A stretch of DNA of 64,000 nucleotides from Leptospira limi (GTDB taxonomy: Bacteria; Spirochaetota; Leptospiria; Leptospirales; Leptospiraceae), in assembly GCF_026151395.1 (NCBI RefSeq), contig NZ_JAMQPV010000001.1:2792501-2856500 (forward strand), in the 5' to 3' direction. This document shows positions 57,056-64,000 of the stretch, piece after piece (positions within the stretch are counted from its first letter, which is position 1; the number at the start of each line of letters is the position of its first letter). The notes under the pieces are model-generated. The model was given only the letters and a program-made list of their open reading frames with translations, was not told where the DNA came from and made no database searches. Made by a program: the position numbers and the translations under genes.

Positions 57056-57547
57056 TTAGTTTTGAAATCCTGTCTCTAAATAAATAGAAGTGAGATAATA
57101 CACCGAAATACTGATGACAATGAGATAAAAACCCAAATAATATTTTCCAATCCGTTTCCAAGGAAATCTGTCATCCAATTGCAAAGTACTGACAATCCAA
57201 TCGGGACTTGGATTTAAGGGTAACTCAACTTCTTTCCCTGACTTTCTCCAAACATGTTTTTTTTCATCAAACTTCAATTGATAAAAAGGAGAATCCAAAC
57301 CCAACTCAGAAACAGACAATAATATACTAGGAATTTCAAAGTATTTAAACCGAATAAGTCCAGAAAATCCAGTAAAAATAGCCAAATAATTAATTACTAC
57401 AATCAAGGGACTTGCCGTATAACGTGAGCTAAACAATAAATACAAATAGATGGCTAAAAAACTAATCGAGATCAATTTGGAAACTGATGTAAGATTTTTA
57501 TAAAGTTTTTGTTCTTTTAGAAACAAAATAAATGGTTCACGATTCAT
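57056..57547 (-). CDS. Small membrane protein, unknown
   Basis: A 163-residue protein with three likely membrane helices (about residues 20-40, 48-65 and 136-156) and a central soluble loop of 60 residues (KFDEKKHVWRKSGKEVELPLNPSPDWIV). No family known to me. It overlaps the RluA-type gene upstream by 11 bases. Confidence 0.7.
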   Translation of the reverse strand: MNREPFILFLKEQKLYKNLTSVSKLISISFLAIYLYLLFSSRYTASPLIVVINYLAIFTGFSGLIRFKYFEIPSILLSVSELGLDSPFYQLKFDEKKHVWRKSGKEVELPLNPSPDWIVSTLQLDDRFPWKRIGKYYLGFYLIVISISVYYLTSIYLETGFQN

Positions 57548-58256
57548 AGCGAATTTGACTTGTCATTGGAATTTGAGATTTAGATATTGATGGCATTCTT
57601 CCCATCCAATCAGAAGGAACACCTGTCTCTACCATATGATTTTGGCCCTGTAAGTCAGTAAAGGAAAATCGAAACGAATGGAGATACATTCGTTTTTCTC
57701 CTTTTTCTTTTTTCCCATACAAAGTATCTCCTAGGACAGGAAAACCCAAAGAAGAAAGCATAACACGAATTTGGTGCCTTCTTCCTGTTAAAATTTTTGC
57801 AAGCCCAAAAGATATATTCTTTTTTTCATCAGATTCGAGGATGGTAAACTCCGTGATTGCTTTTTTACCTCCACTCCTTACGATACTTACTTGTTTATTC
57901 CCATCTTTTATAAAACATTCCATTCGGTATTCTTTCCAATTTGGAATCCCATCACATAAAAAAATATAGGTTTTCTCTGCATTTTTTAATAACTGGTCTA
58001 GTTCCAGGTTTTTGTCTTTATTTTTTCCGAGTAAGACAATTCCACTCGTACCAAGATCCAATCGATTGACAGTCCTTAGTTCAGGAATTTGTAAATGATT
58101 TGCAAGTAAACGAGTAAAGTCCAGACGATTTGGGTCTTTTGTTTCATGGACAGGAATTCCTTCTGGTTTTTCTGCGAGTAAAAAATCCTCACATTCAAAT
58201 AAGATACGGGTGGTATACTGATTTCCTAATGGAATGAGGTTAGGCGGAGAATTCAA
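57537..58256 (-). CDS. RluA-family RNA pseudouridine synthase
   Basis: A protein of about 239 residues that isomerises uridine in rRNA or tRNA. The catalytic Asp lies in NRLDLGTSGIVLLGKN and other signatures are EDFLLAEKPEGIPVH, LTGRRHQIRVMLSSLGFPVLGDTLYG and MYLHSFRF. There is no S4 domain, as in RluC/TruC-like short members. TTG 58256 has AGGTGG 7-8 bases upstream and is preferred over the GTG at 58268, which lies inside the upstream gene. The target uridine is unknown. Confidence 0.92.
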   Translation of the reverse strand: MNSPPNLIPLGNQYTTRILFECEDFLLAEKPEGIPVHETKDPNRLDFTRLLANHLQIPELRTVNRLDLGTSGIVLLGKNKDKNLELDQLLKNAEKTYIFLCDGIPNWKEYRMECFIKDGNKQVSIVRSGGKKAITEFTILESDEKKNISFGLAKILTGRRHQIRVMLSSLGFPVLGDTLYGKKEKGEKRMYLHSFRFSFTDLQGQNHMVETGVPSDWMGRMPSISKSQIPMTSQIRYES

Positions 58257-59115
58257 TCCAAAGACCACCTAAACTTCGTATATTGATGACACCAGTATCA
58301 AATAATAAGTATTGACCTTTGATTCCAACAAGGGTTCCTTCAACTGGTGTTTCTTTTGTGAGTTTTAGAGATTTAATTTTAGAAGGATAAGATAAAATCG
58401 GATACTCGATTTCCATCATTTCTTCTGTAAGGATAGGTTTCCAGATTAACTTTTGTTTGGTTTCGATAGGAGAAAAAAATTCATTTTTTTCTAAATGGTT
58501 TAAAAATTTGACAGCTTCTTTTTTGAGATCAATGATTCCAGGGTCTCCTGCTACCATTTTTTGCCAGGATGTTTTATCTGGTAAAAATTGACTGAGAAAA
58601 TGTTCTAAAATACCTGCGTCCCTTCTGGAACTCACTTCCAAAATTGGGATTCCAAACTTTGCACCTTGGTCCACCCATCGGTTTGTGACAGGATTTTCTT
58701 TTGTGATTCCAACTTTCATGCCACTGGAATTGGCAAAGTATACAATGTGTTTTTTAAAACAATGAGTACTCCCCCATTCAGGATCACGACAAGTTCCTTT
58801 GTGATGGTGGCATGTTTCTGGGCGCATGATACAAAGATCATTTTCTGCTAATTTTGAAAAACAAACAAAACAATAACCTTGGTTAAATGACTTTTTTGTT
58901 TTTTTTCCGCAGTGCATACATCGAATTTCATCATTTGTGGTGAGTGAAATTTTTTTGCCTAGAAAGGATTCGATTGGTACATCTGAAGTTAGTTCTTTAC
59001 CTTCAATTGTTTTTGTTTTTTTGTCCTCAGTATAATTTGCATATTCCCAAAAATAGGAAACAGGTTTTGTCCCTTTATGGGACATCTTTCGAACATAACC
59101 TTGGAAACTTGGCAT
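58240..59115 (-). CDS. DUF2797-family zinc protein
   Basis: A 291-residue cytoplasmic protein of the DUF2797 group. A zinc cluster is formed by CMHCGKK...CFVCF, followed by CHHHKGTCRDPEWG. Then VYFANSSGMKVGITKENPVTNRWVDQGA recalls the GIY-YIG-like core, which gave the family its link to nucleases. The last part is beta-rich with LVGIKGQYLLFDTGVIN. The function is unknown. It overlaps the RluA gene's longer reading frame. Confidence 0.88.
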   Translation of the reverse strand: MPSFQGYVRKMSHKGTKPVSYFWEYANYTEDKKTKTIEGKELTSDVPIESFLGKKISLTTNDEIRCMHCGKKTKKSFNQGYCFVCFSKLAENDLCIMRPETCHHHKGTCRDPEWGSTHCFKKHIVYFANSSGMKVGITKENPVTNRWVDQGAKFGIPILEVSSRRDAGILEHFLSQFLPDKTSWQKMVAGDPGIIDLKKEAVKFLNHLEKNEFFSPIETKQKLIWKPILTEEMMEIEYPILSYPSKIKSLKLTKETPVEGTLVGIKGQYLLFDTGVINIRSLGGLWIEFSA

Positions 59116-59118
59116 GGA

Positions 59119-59715
59119 CTAAAAGGTAAATTCCTTCACTTCTTCTGGAAAAAATTCATCGTTCACTTTCACAAAATAAAGTTGGGCCAATGAAGGTGAT
59201 TCTTCTATTTTTTTCCATACAAAGATCACTATCATTTTTTGGTACAGATAATGTGAGATCTGTCCTTTGGGTGAATAAAAAAGAGATAACTGGTTTTCAC
59301 CTTCACCAAGGTAAATCACAGTCCCATTTAAATTTCGTGATTTTTCCTTGGATACTTTGATGTGGATTTTTCCACTTGGATTCAAATCTTCAGGATCCCT
59401 TCCTGTTGCAAATTCTGCATCACTCACTTCGGACTCAGTGTGCACTTGGTCGGTAGACCCTGTTACATCCAAAAAATTACATGGAAAGTCACCTGGCATA
59501 TTCGGAAAATCATTGGAACAGGTTTGGTGAGTGGCTTCTTTTTCATCAAATTTAGTATGAGTTGCCATTACAGTGGATCGTATGGTTGCATAGGCGACAG
59601 ACTTTAATACTTTTGCGGTTTTTTGTTTGGGTATTTGTTTGATTTTGGTTTCCGATGCGTAAGTAACACCTAACAAAACAGTAATGGATAATAAAAAAGT
59701 AAATTTAAACTTCAT
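59119..59715 (-). CDS. Secreted protein of unknown function
   Basis: A 198-residue exported protein (signal peptide cut near TYASE). Two cysteines (QTCSNDFPN, FPCNFL) may form a disulphide. The tail is beta-rich (LNGTVIYLGEGENQLSLFY). No recognised domain. Located three bases from the DUF2797 gene start region and nine bases downstream of the NamZ-like gene, so it is in the same transcript. Confidence 0.7.
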   Translation of the reverse strand: MKFKFTFLLSITVLLGVTYASETKIKQIPKQKTAKVLKSVAYATIRSTVMATHTKFDEKEATHQTCSNDFPNMPGDFPCNFLDVTGSTDQVHTESEVSDAEFATGRDPEDLNPSGKIHIKVSKEKSRNLNGTVIYLGEGENQLSLFYSPKGQISHYLYQKMIVIFVWKKIEESPSLAQLYFVKVNDEFFPEEVKEFTF

Positions 59716-59724
59716 TTTGGATCC

Positions 59725-60969
59725 TTAGTAGATTAAATAGGGTTCAATTTTTTTTCGTTCTTTTTCTTCATCACTAAGATACGTATTATGAAACTCAATA
59801 TAGGTTTTTCCATCGTTGATGGCAGAACGAAAATGATCATTCCCCCATAATTGGTCAACCCAGTGGTTTGTTGAACCTTTACTCCATTTAAAATCGTTTG
59901 GATACGTTTCTTTCATAAGCCGAATGAGTTCATATGCAAGTAACATAGGATCATAATCGGGTCTAACTAAATTCATCCGTAAACCAGAACAAATTTTTCC
60001 TTTATGGGGACCAAAGGTAGGTTTAAAATACACAGTTGAAAAATAATACGATTTGTTGCCGATGGCACTGAGTTTTGAAGCAAGTTCTTCAGGATTTGTC
60101 ATCCATGGTGCACCAAAATAAACAAAAGGAGCTTGGGTTCCTCGTCCGACTGATACATTCACACCTTCGAGTAACACAAGGGATAAATAATTCCTTGCAG
60201 AATCCACCATTGGTAAGTTAGGTGAAGGTGTTGTCCAAGGGATTCCGGTATCTTCAAAGTACATCCCACGTTTATAACCTTCCACTGGAATCACATCCAA
60301 ATCCACAGATTCTTTTAAGTATTCTTTATTATAAAATAGTGCAGCTTCTCCTGTTGTCATCCCCGTAATGAGTAAGGAAGGAAATTCTCCTGCAAAGTTT
60401 AGGTGTTTAGGACTCATCTTTTCTCCCATGGGTGGGAGGTGCATCGCCACATGGATATGATCAAGAACGATGAGTTTGGTTTTTGTATTTTTTAATGCAT
60501 CCATCAAACGTTTGAGTACGCTTAAATAAGTGTAACAACGCATTCCCACATCTTGTACATCAAATAAAACAAAATCCACTTCCTTCACTAAGTCTCTTAG
60601 TTCGGAATCTTTGATTCGATAAATATGATAAAGTGGACGATTAAAAGTTGAGTCCATAGTAACAGGAGTTTGGCTAAACTCTTCTTCTAAACCAAGAAAT
60701 CCATGTTCCAAACCAATCAAATGTTCTAATGTTATTTTATGTTTTTCGAGAGATGAGATGATCTTTTTTGGATTTGTTCCAATTCCAGAAGGGTTTGTCG
60801 CAAGCATCAATTTTTTTCCCGCCATGGTAGGAAGGATTTTTTCGTAAAAAATGTCCTGGGACAATCGAACTTTGGAATCAGCAGGGTGGACACGAAACTG
60901 CGGAACCGTGTTCCCATGGCAAGCAAGGACAAGAAACGAGAGAGAAAACCTAAAAAAGTAATTGGTCAT
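59725..60969 (-). CDS. NamZ-like (DUF1343) lipoprotein, possible exo-N-acetylmuramidase
   Basis: About 414 residues from ATG 60969, which places the lipoprotein signal (FLVLACHGN) at the start; an upstream frame to 61029 exists but lies across the divergent gene. The DUF1343 core is clear: KLMLATNPSGIGTN, GLEHGFLG, LFDVQDVGMRCYTYLSVL, GVNVSVGRGTQAPFVYFGAPW. NamZ of Bacillus releases MurNAc from peptidoglycan fragments from the non-reducing end. It probably works on cell-wall turnover products at the surface or periplasm. It diverges from the FlgT/LPP20-like lipoprotein gene. Confidence 0.88.
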   Translation of the reverse strand: MTNYFFRFSLSFLVLACHGNTVPQFRVHPADSKVRLSQDIFYEKILPTMAGKKLMLATNPSGIGTNPKKIISSLEKHKITLEHLIGLEHGFLGLEEEFSQTPVTMDSTFNRPLYHIYRIKDSELRDLVKEVDFVLFDVQDVGMRCYTYLSVLKRLMDALKNTKTKLIVLDHIHVAMHLPPMGEKMSPKHLNFAGEFPSLLITGMTTGEAALFYNKEYLKESVDLDVIPVEGYKRGMYFEDTGIPWTTPSPNLPMVDSARNYLSLVLLEGVNVSVGRGTQAPFVYFGAPWMTNPEELASKLSAIGNKSYYFSTVYFKPTFGPHKGKICSGLRMNLVRPDYDPMLLAYELIRLMKETYPNDFKWSKGSTNHWVDQLWGNDHFRSAINDGKTYIEFHNTYLSDEEKERKKIEPYLIY

Positions 60970-61020
60970 GTAAGTATATGTTTCTATAATATAGCAAATC
61001 TTCAAGGAGAAATGTCCTTC

Positions 61021-62247
61021 ATGCTTCATCGACTTCGAATTGCTCCCTATACTGGGATTCTAGTCCTCACCATCTTGGCATGTGCTGGGTCCAATTCCGC
61101 GCAAAAAAACCCGTCTTTACCTGACAATGTGGTCACTGCTATGGGAGAGGCTCCCATTTACCAAGGAGACTTGGCCCTAGCTCGTAACAAGGCACTCAAA
61201 GATGCAAAACTCAATGCCATCCGTAAACTAGTGGGCGAACAAATCACAGAAAAGTCGGGAGTCTCTGATGGGCAATCCCTAGGATCCAAACTCTACGGGA
61301 AAACCGATAGTTTTGTCAAAAAATACGACATCATCAGTGAAGAACAATGGAAATTGGATACCCAAGACATGATCCGTCTCAATGTCCGTTGTGAAGTAGA
61401 AGCAACAAAACTTTCTACAGCTGTGGATGCTCTCCTCGATGATGTAGGGAACCCAAGGATCGCTGTCCTTGTCCAAACCGTTGTGAATGGAAAATCCTTT
61501 CCCATTGGATCAGCAACTAACATTGCAGAGGCGGAACTCATTGAAAAACTCCGTACCAAAGGGAATAAAGTTGTCGATAGTTCCCAACTCACTGCCCTTC
61601 TCAAAAAAAATCCAAGTCTTGCAAAACTTGACCTTACCTCTGTAGAAGAAGGTAGCCCCCTTCTCACACTGGCACAAGATTCAGGTGCGGAAGTTTTGAT
61701 TGTAGCAAAAGTTACAACCACTGACCAAAAACCTGTAGTTTTACCTGGCGGTAAAAAAACTGATTTTTTAAGTTCAGCGGCAACAGGCCCTTACCGTATC
61801 ATCCAATTATGGGGTGATGGAAAAATTTTTGGATCAGGGAGTTTGGAAGGCCGAGGTGCTGACATCACCCAAGAAGTTTCCAGAGAACAAGCTGTGAAAG
61901 ACTGGGCAAACCTTGTTTCTGTAAAAGTGGGAAAACAAATCAAAGACGAATGGTTTAAACTCACAGAACAAAACACTGTGATCTTAAAGTTCAAAGGACT
62001 TGCTTTGGAAGATGCAATCAATTTCAAAAACGATTTGATGGAATACACATCGGTGAAACAAATCAATGATCGTAAAACAGAAATGAATGGATCTGAATGG
62101 GAACTTACTTATCCAGGAAAGGAATCAATGTTTGCAGAAGAGCTCATGTATAAAAAGGATTCTAGTTTCCGTTTTTTGAGTAGCAAAACTCTCAACATCA
62201 ACAGTTCCAAACGTGGAGTTGTGGAAATCGAATTCAAAAATAAATAA
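61021..62247 (+). CDS. Lipoprotein resembling FlgT/LPP20-type proteins
   Basis: About 408 residues. The signal peptide ends in a lipobox (LTILACAGSN). Residues about 40-135 form a compact domain with ALKDAKLNAIRKLVGEQI, which is the LPP20/FlgT N-terminal pattern; FLG-like middle region follows (RIAVLVQTVVNG, IAEAELIEKLRTKGNKVVDSSQL, LTLAQDSGAEVLIVAKVTTT), like the FlgT middle domain. In Vibrio FlgT forms a ring round the flagellar base, but spirochaete use is unknown. ATG 61021 and ATG 61012 are both possible; the AAGGAG at 61004-61009 is 11 or two bases away respectively. Confidence 0.75.
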   Translation: MLHRLRIAPYTGILVLTILACAGSNSAQKNPSLPDNVVTAMGEAPIYQGDLALARNKALKDAKLNAIRKLVGEQITEKSGVSDGQSLGSKLYGKTDSFVKKYDIISEEQWKLDTQDMIRLNVRCEVEATKLSTAVDALLDDVGNPRIAVLVQTVVNGKSFPIGSATNIAEAELIEKLRTKGNKVVDSSQLTALLKKNPSLAKLDLTSVEEGSPLLTLAQDSGAEVLIVAKVTTTDQKPVVLPGGKKTDFLSSAATGPYRIIQLWGDGKIFGSGSLEGRGADITQEVSREQAVKDWANLVSVKVGKQIKDEWFKLTEQNTVILKFKGLALEDAINFKNDLMEYTSVKQINDRKTEMNGSEWELTYPGKESMFAEELMYKKDSSFRFLSSKTLNINSSKRGVVEIEFKNK

Positions 62248-62268
62248 ATTTTCTTTTATCAGATTTTC

Positions 62269-62298
62269 CTGCAGAGAATCGAATGTTTTTCTCTGCAG
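62269..62298. repeat. Inverted repeat between convergent genes
   Basis: CTGCAGAGA (62269-62277) and TCTCTGCAG (62290-62298), nine matching bases around a 12-base loop rich in T at its end. It lies just after the FlgT-like gene and before the rhodanese stop, where a bidirectional transcription end would be expected, although a T run is missing. Confidence 0.55.
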
Positions 62299-62380
62299 CT
62301 TATCCCACCTTCTCACCCATTTCCAATCTCAAATCCAATCAACTAGGATCCAAACTCACAAGTATAGATTTCGATTTGGT

Positions 62381-62935
62381 TCATTCCGCGGGAGCTTGGT
62401 TTTCTTTTGGTTCACTCACTAGAGGTAATTTGGTTTGGTTCACATCCAGTAGTGGACCCAATTCGAAAATATTTGAATAACCATACGCTTTTAGAGAATT
62501 GTAAGTCGATAAATTTAAGGAAGCCGCTGGGCTTTTGGCTGCAAACGCTTGTTCGTTGCCTTCAAAATTATTATTACAATAAATGAGAATTTTGGATTTT
62601 GGTTCTGGGATCACTGTAGCCAAACTGTCTTTGGTAAATTCGGTAAAAGGTAAATTCACTGCACCTTTGATATGCAATAAACGAAACCGATTTTCGCTCC
62701 TTGCATCAAGGACAACAACACCATCTTCTGACATCATCTTTAAAAACTGATCCTCCGTTAGGCGGTGGTTTTCGCGTTCTGACTCAGATCGATTGACAAT
62801 TTTTTTGAATTCACCATAGTCGATAAGCCGATTTGGAATGGGTTTTCCTTTTGGTTGTTTTTTTTGTTTTTCAACGGGTTTTGCCACTAGTGAAACTGTG
62901 ATCAGTAGGAGAGAAACAATGATGGTTCGATTCAT
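62381..62935 (-). CDS. Secreted rhodanese-domain protein
   Basis: A 184-residue protein with a signal peptide (IIVSLLLITVSLVAKP) followed by a linker and one rhodanese domain (about residues 60-165): VVLDARSENRFRLLHIKGAVNLP is the entry and Cys in ILIYCNNNFEGN is the active-site residue, although the loop lacks the usual final Arg/Thr of sulphurtransferases. ATG 62935 is taken because upstream TTG/ATG choices would place charged residues before the signal. It probably handles sulphane sulphur or acts as a binding domain in the periplasm. Confidence 0.82.
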   Translation of the reverse strand: MNRTIIVSLLLITVSLVAKPVEKQKKQPKGKPIPNRLIDYGEFKKIVNRSESERENHRLTEDQFLKMMSEDGVVVLDARSENRFRLLHIKGAVNLPFTEFTKDSLATVIPEPKSKILIYCNNNFEGNEQAFAAKSPAASLNLSTYNSLKAYGYSNIFELGPLLDVNQTKLPLVSEPKENQAPAE

Positions 62936-63041
62936 AACTTTACCCATTTCCAAAATCGCTAAAAGTATAACTTCTATTTCTATCAGAACTCAAACCTTTT
63001 TTCGACTTGCCAGGGGAATTTAAAGAAATTGAGTGAAAGGT

Positions 63042-63554
63042 ATGAGTACTTTACGCGCTGTTATCAAAACCAATAAAGGTGAAATCCGAATCGATCTTAC
63101 TCCTGACAAAACACCGAATACGGTTGCCAACTTTGTGAATTTGGCACAAAGGAAATTCTACGATGGATTAAAATTCCACCGAGTCATTGCTGATTTTATG
63201 ATCCAAGGTGGTTGTCCACAGGGAACTGGAACGGGTGGACCCGGGTATAAATTCCGCGATGAATTTGATTCCAGTTTAAAACACAACAAGCCAGGTATCC
63301 TTTCTATGGCAAATGCAGGCCCTGGAACCAATGGAAGTCAATTTTTTATCACACATGTTCCCACACCTTGGCTTGATGGAAAACATTCAGTGTTTGGTTC
63401 CGTGGTTGATGCCTCTGACCAAGAAGTTGTGAATTCCATCCAACAAGGGGATAAAATTGAATCCATTACGATTGAAGGAGATGCCTCTTCTGTATTGGAA
63501 GTGGCAAAACCATATTTGGATGAGTGGAACCAAATCTTAGATTCTAAAAAATAA
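63042..63554 (+). CDS. Cyclophilin-type peptidyl-prolyl isomerase
   Basis: A 170-residue enzyme that isomerises X-Pro bonds during protein folding. Conserved segments are [20 protein letters not shown] with the catalytic Arg, [29 protein letters not shown], and the end. There is no signal peptide, so it is cytoplasmic. ATG 63042 (MSTLRAVI) is preferred over the GTG at 63033. It is followed by the terminator at 63701-63740. Confidence 0.95.
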   Translation: MSTLRAVIKTNKGEIRIDLTPDKTPNTVANFVNLAQRKFYDGLKFHRVIADFMIQGGCPQGTGTGGPGYKFRDEFDSSLKHNKPGILSMANAGPGTNGSQFFITHVPTPWLDGKHSVFGSVVDASDQEVVNSIQQGDKIESITIEGDASSVLEVAKPYLDEWNQILDSKK

Positions 63555-63700
63555 AGGTTGTTTTCGTTTCTAATTTCTTTTTAGTCTAAAGATTATGAAA
63601 GAGAAACGGAAACCAAACCCTATCGTCCCAATCAAATTGGCTTCTCGTACAATTTTTAACCTGAAGCCAACGAAAATCAAACCATCGAAAAAAATTTATT

Positions 63701-63740
63701 CCCGAAAAGGTAAAAATGACCTTTCGGGAATTCTTTTTTT
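63701..63740 (+). terminator. Rho-independent terminator after the cyclophilin gene
   Basis: CCCGAAAAGGT (63701-63711) pairs with ACCTTTCGGG (63719-63728), with one bulged A, around a short loop, followed by TTCTTTTTTTT at 63731-63741. The gap 63555-63700 shows no supported gene. Confidence 0.75.
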
Positions 63741-63764
63741 TAAACCATTCTTTTTCTAACCAAG

Positions 63765-64000
63765 TTACATTCGTTCCATTTCACTCCAAGAATCCAAATC
63801 CAATTCGTCTTCTTTTCCTAAATCAACAAACATCAATCGTTCTAATTCTGAATTCCTTTGTTTGGCAAGGCTAATGTACTGGACTCGGTCTTTGCGTAAG
63901 TCAAATAGTTCATGGAAGGTTTCATCATCATGTGCTAAGAATAAATTTTTAGCACGTTCCGCTGCATAGGATCTCGTTCCCAGTAATTTTAAAACATCTC
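63765..64000 (-). CDS. C-terminal part of an unknown protein
   Basis: The minus-strand frame is open from the window edge (first full codon ends at 63998) down to TAA at 63767-63765, giving 78 residues. The sequence is helical and charged (RSYAAERAKNLFLAHDDETF, LFDLRKDRVQYISLAKQRN) and ends with an acidic stretch and EMERM. I do not recognise it. The gene's start lies outside the window. Confidence 0.6.
   Translation of the reverse strand, partial: DVLKLLGTRSYAAERAKNLFLAHDDETFHELFDLRKDRVQYISLAKQRNSELERLMFVDLGKEDELDLDSWSEMERM

Noticed and set aside
63595..63759. A 54-residue lysine-rich open frame (MKEKRKPNPIVPIKLASR...) after the cyclophilin gene.
   Set aside because: Its 3' third is the stem and T run of the terminator at 63701-63740, and there is no ribosome site, so I do not call it a gene.

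Overview
The window looks like a piece of spirochaete chromosome, most probably Leptospira. The support is as follows: about 39% GC by eye, frequent TTG and GTG starts, many lipoproteins with loose spirochaetal lipoboxes (for example VLNC, FENC, VVSC), LysM/FecR and OmpL47-like surface proteins, a lipid A pathway that uses LpxI next to LpxB, and a large family-rich set of TPR and envelope proteins. A saprophytic species is my guess from base composition only. I see no insertion sequence, prophage, CRISPR array, tRNA or rRNA gene, and no gap longer than 300 bases without a gene.

Layout. 1-4301 (+): the end of a TolC-like protein, an SH3 envelope protein, an FmdB zinc ribbon, lpxI and lpxB. 4284-10195 (-): lipoprotein, AsmA-like protein, TPR lipoprotein, UvrD/PcrA helicase, GST. 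10271-14340 (+): NUDIX hydrolase, LysM-FecR protein, OmpL47-like protein, MFS transporter, a 61-residue protein. 14341-22114 (-): a tightly coupled surface cluster (lamin-tail-like lipoprotein, predicted barrel, phospholipase D lipoprotein) behind uvrC. 22175-31460 (+): chemoreceptor, a signal peptidase I homologue that has lost both catalytic residues, the gap-pgk-tpiA-secG glycolysis operon, a secreted protein, and a histidine kinase with a response regulator whose output domain is itself a GHKL ATPase. 31467-45108 (-): housekeeping block of beta-propeller-like protein, cinA, argS, recO, ybeY, pgpH-like HD phosphodiesterase, phoH, aspS, dnaB, rplI, rpsR, ssb, rpsF. 45260-49862: a membrane protein, then (-) CapA-like, LolA/LolB-like and TPR proteins. 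49901-55768 (+): a compact operon of TPR-like membrane protein, class V aminotransferase, membrane-anchored CHAT protease, unknown protein, ECF sigma factor and unknown protein, ended by a clear terminator. 55909-62935: ychF, small membrane protein, RluA synthase, DUF2797 protein, secreted protein, NamZ-like lipoprotein, divergent FlgT/LPP20-like lipoprotein, secreted rhodanese. 63042-64000: cyclophilin, terminator, and the end of an unknown minus-strand gene.

The most interesting parts are the CHAT protease/ECF sigma operon, which recalls protease-controlled sigma systems such as the one attached to type III-E CRISPR but without any CRISPR; the dyad-less signal peptidase; the response regulator with a GHKL output; and the LTD-barrel-PLD surface cluster, whose first gene has its ribosome binding site folded into a hairpin.
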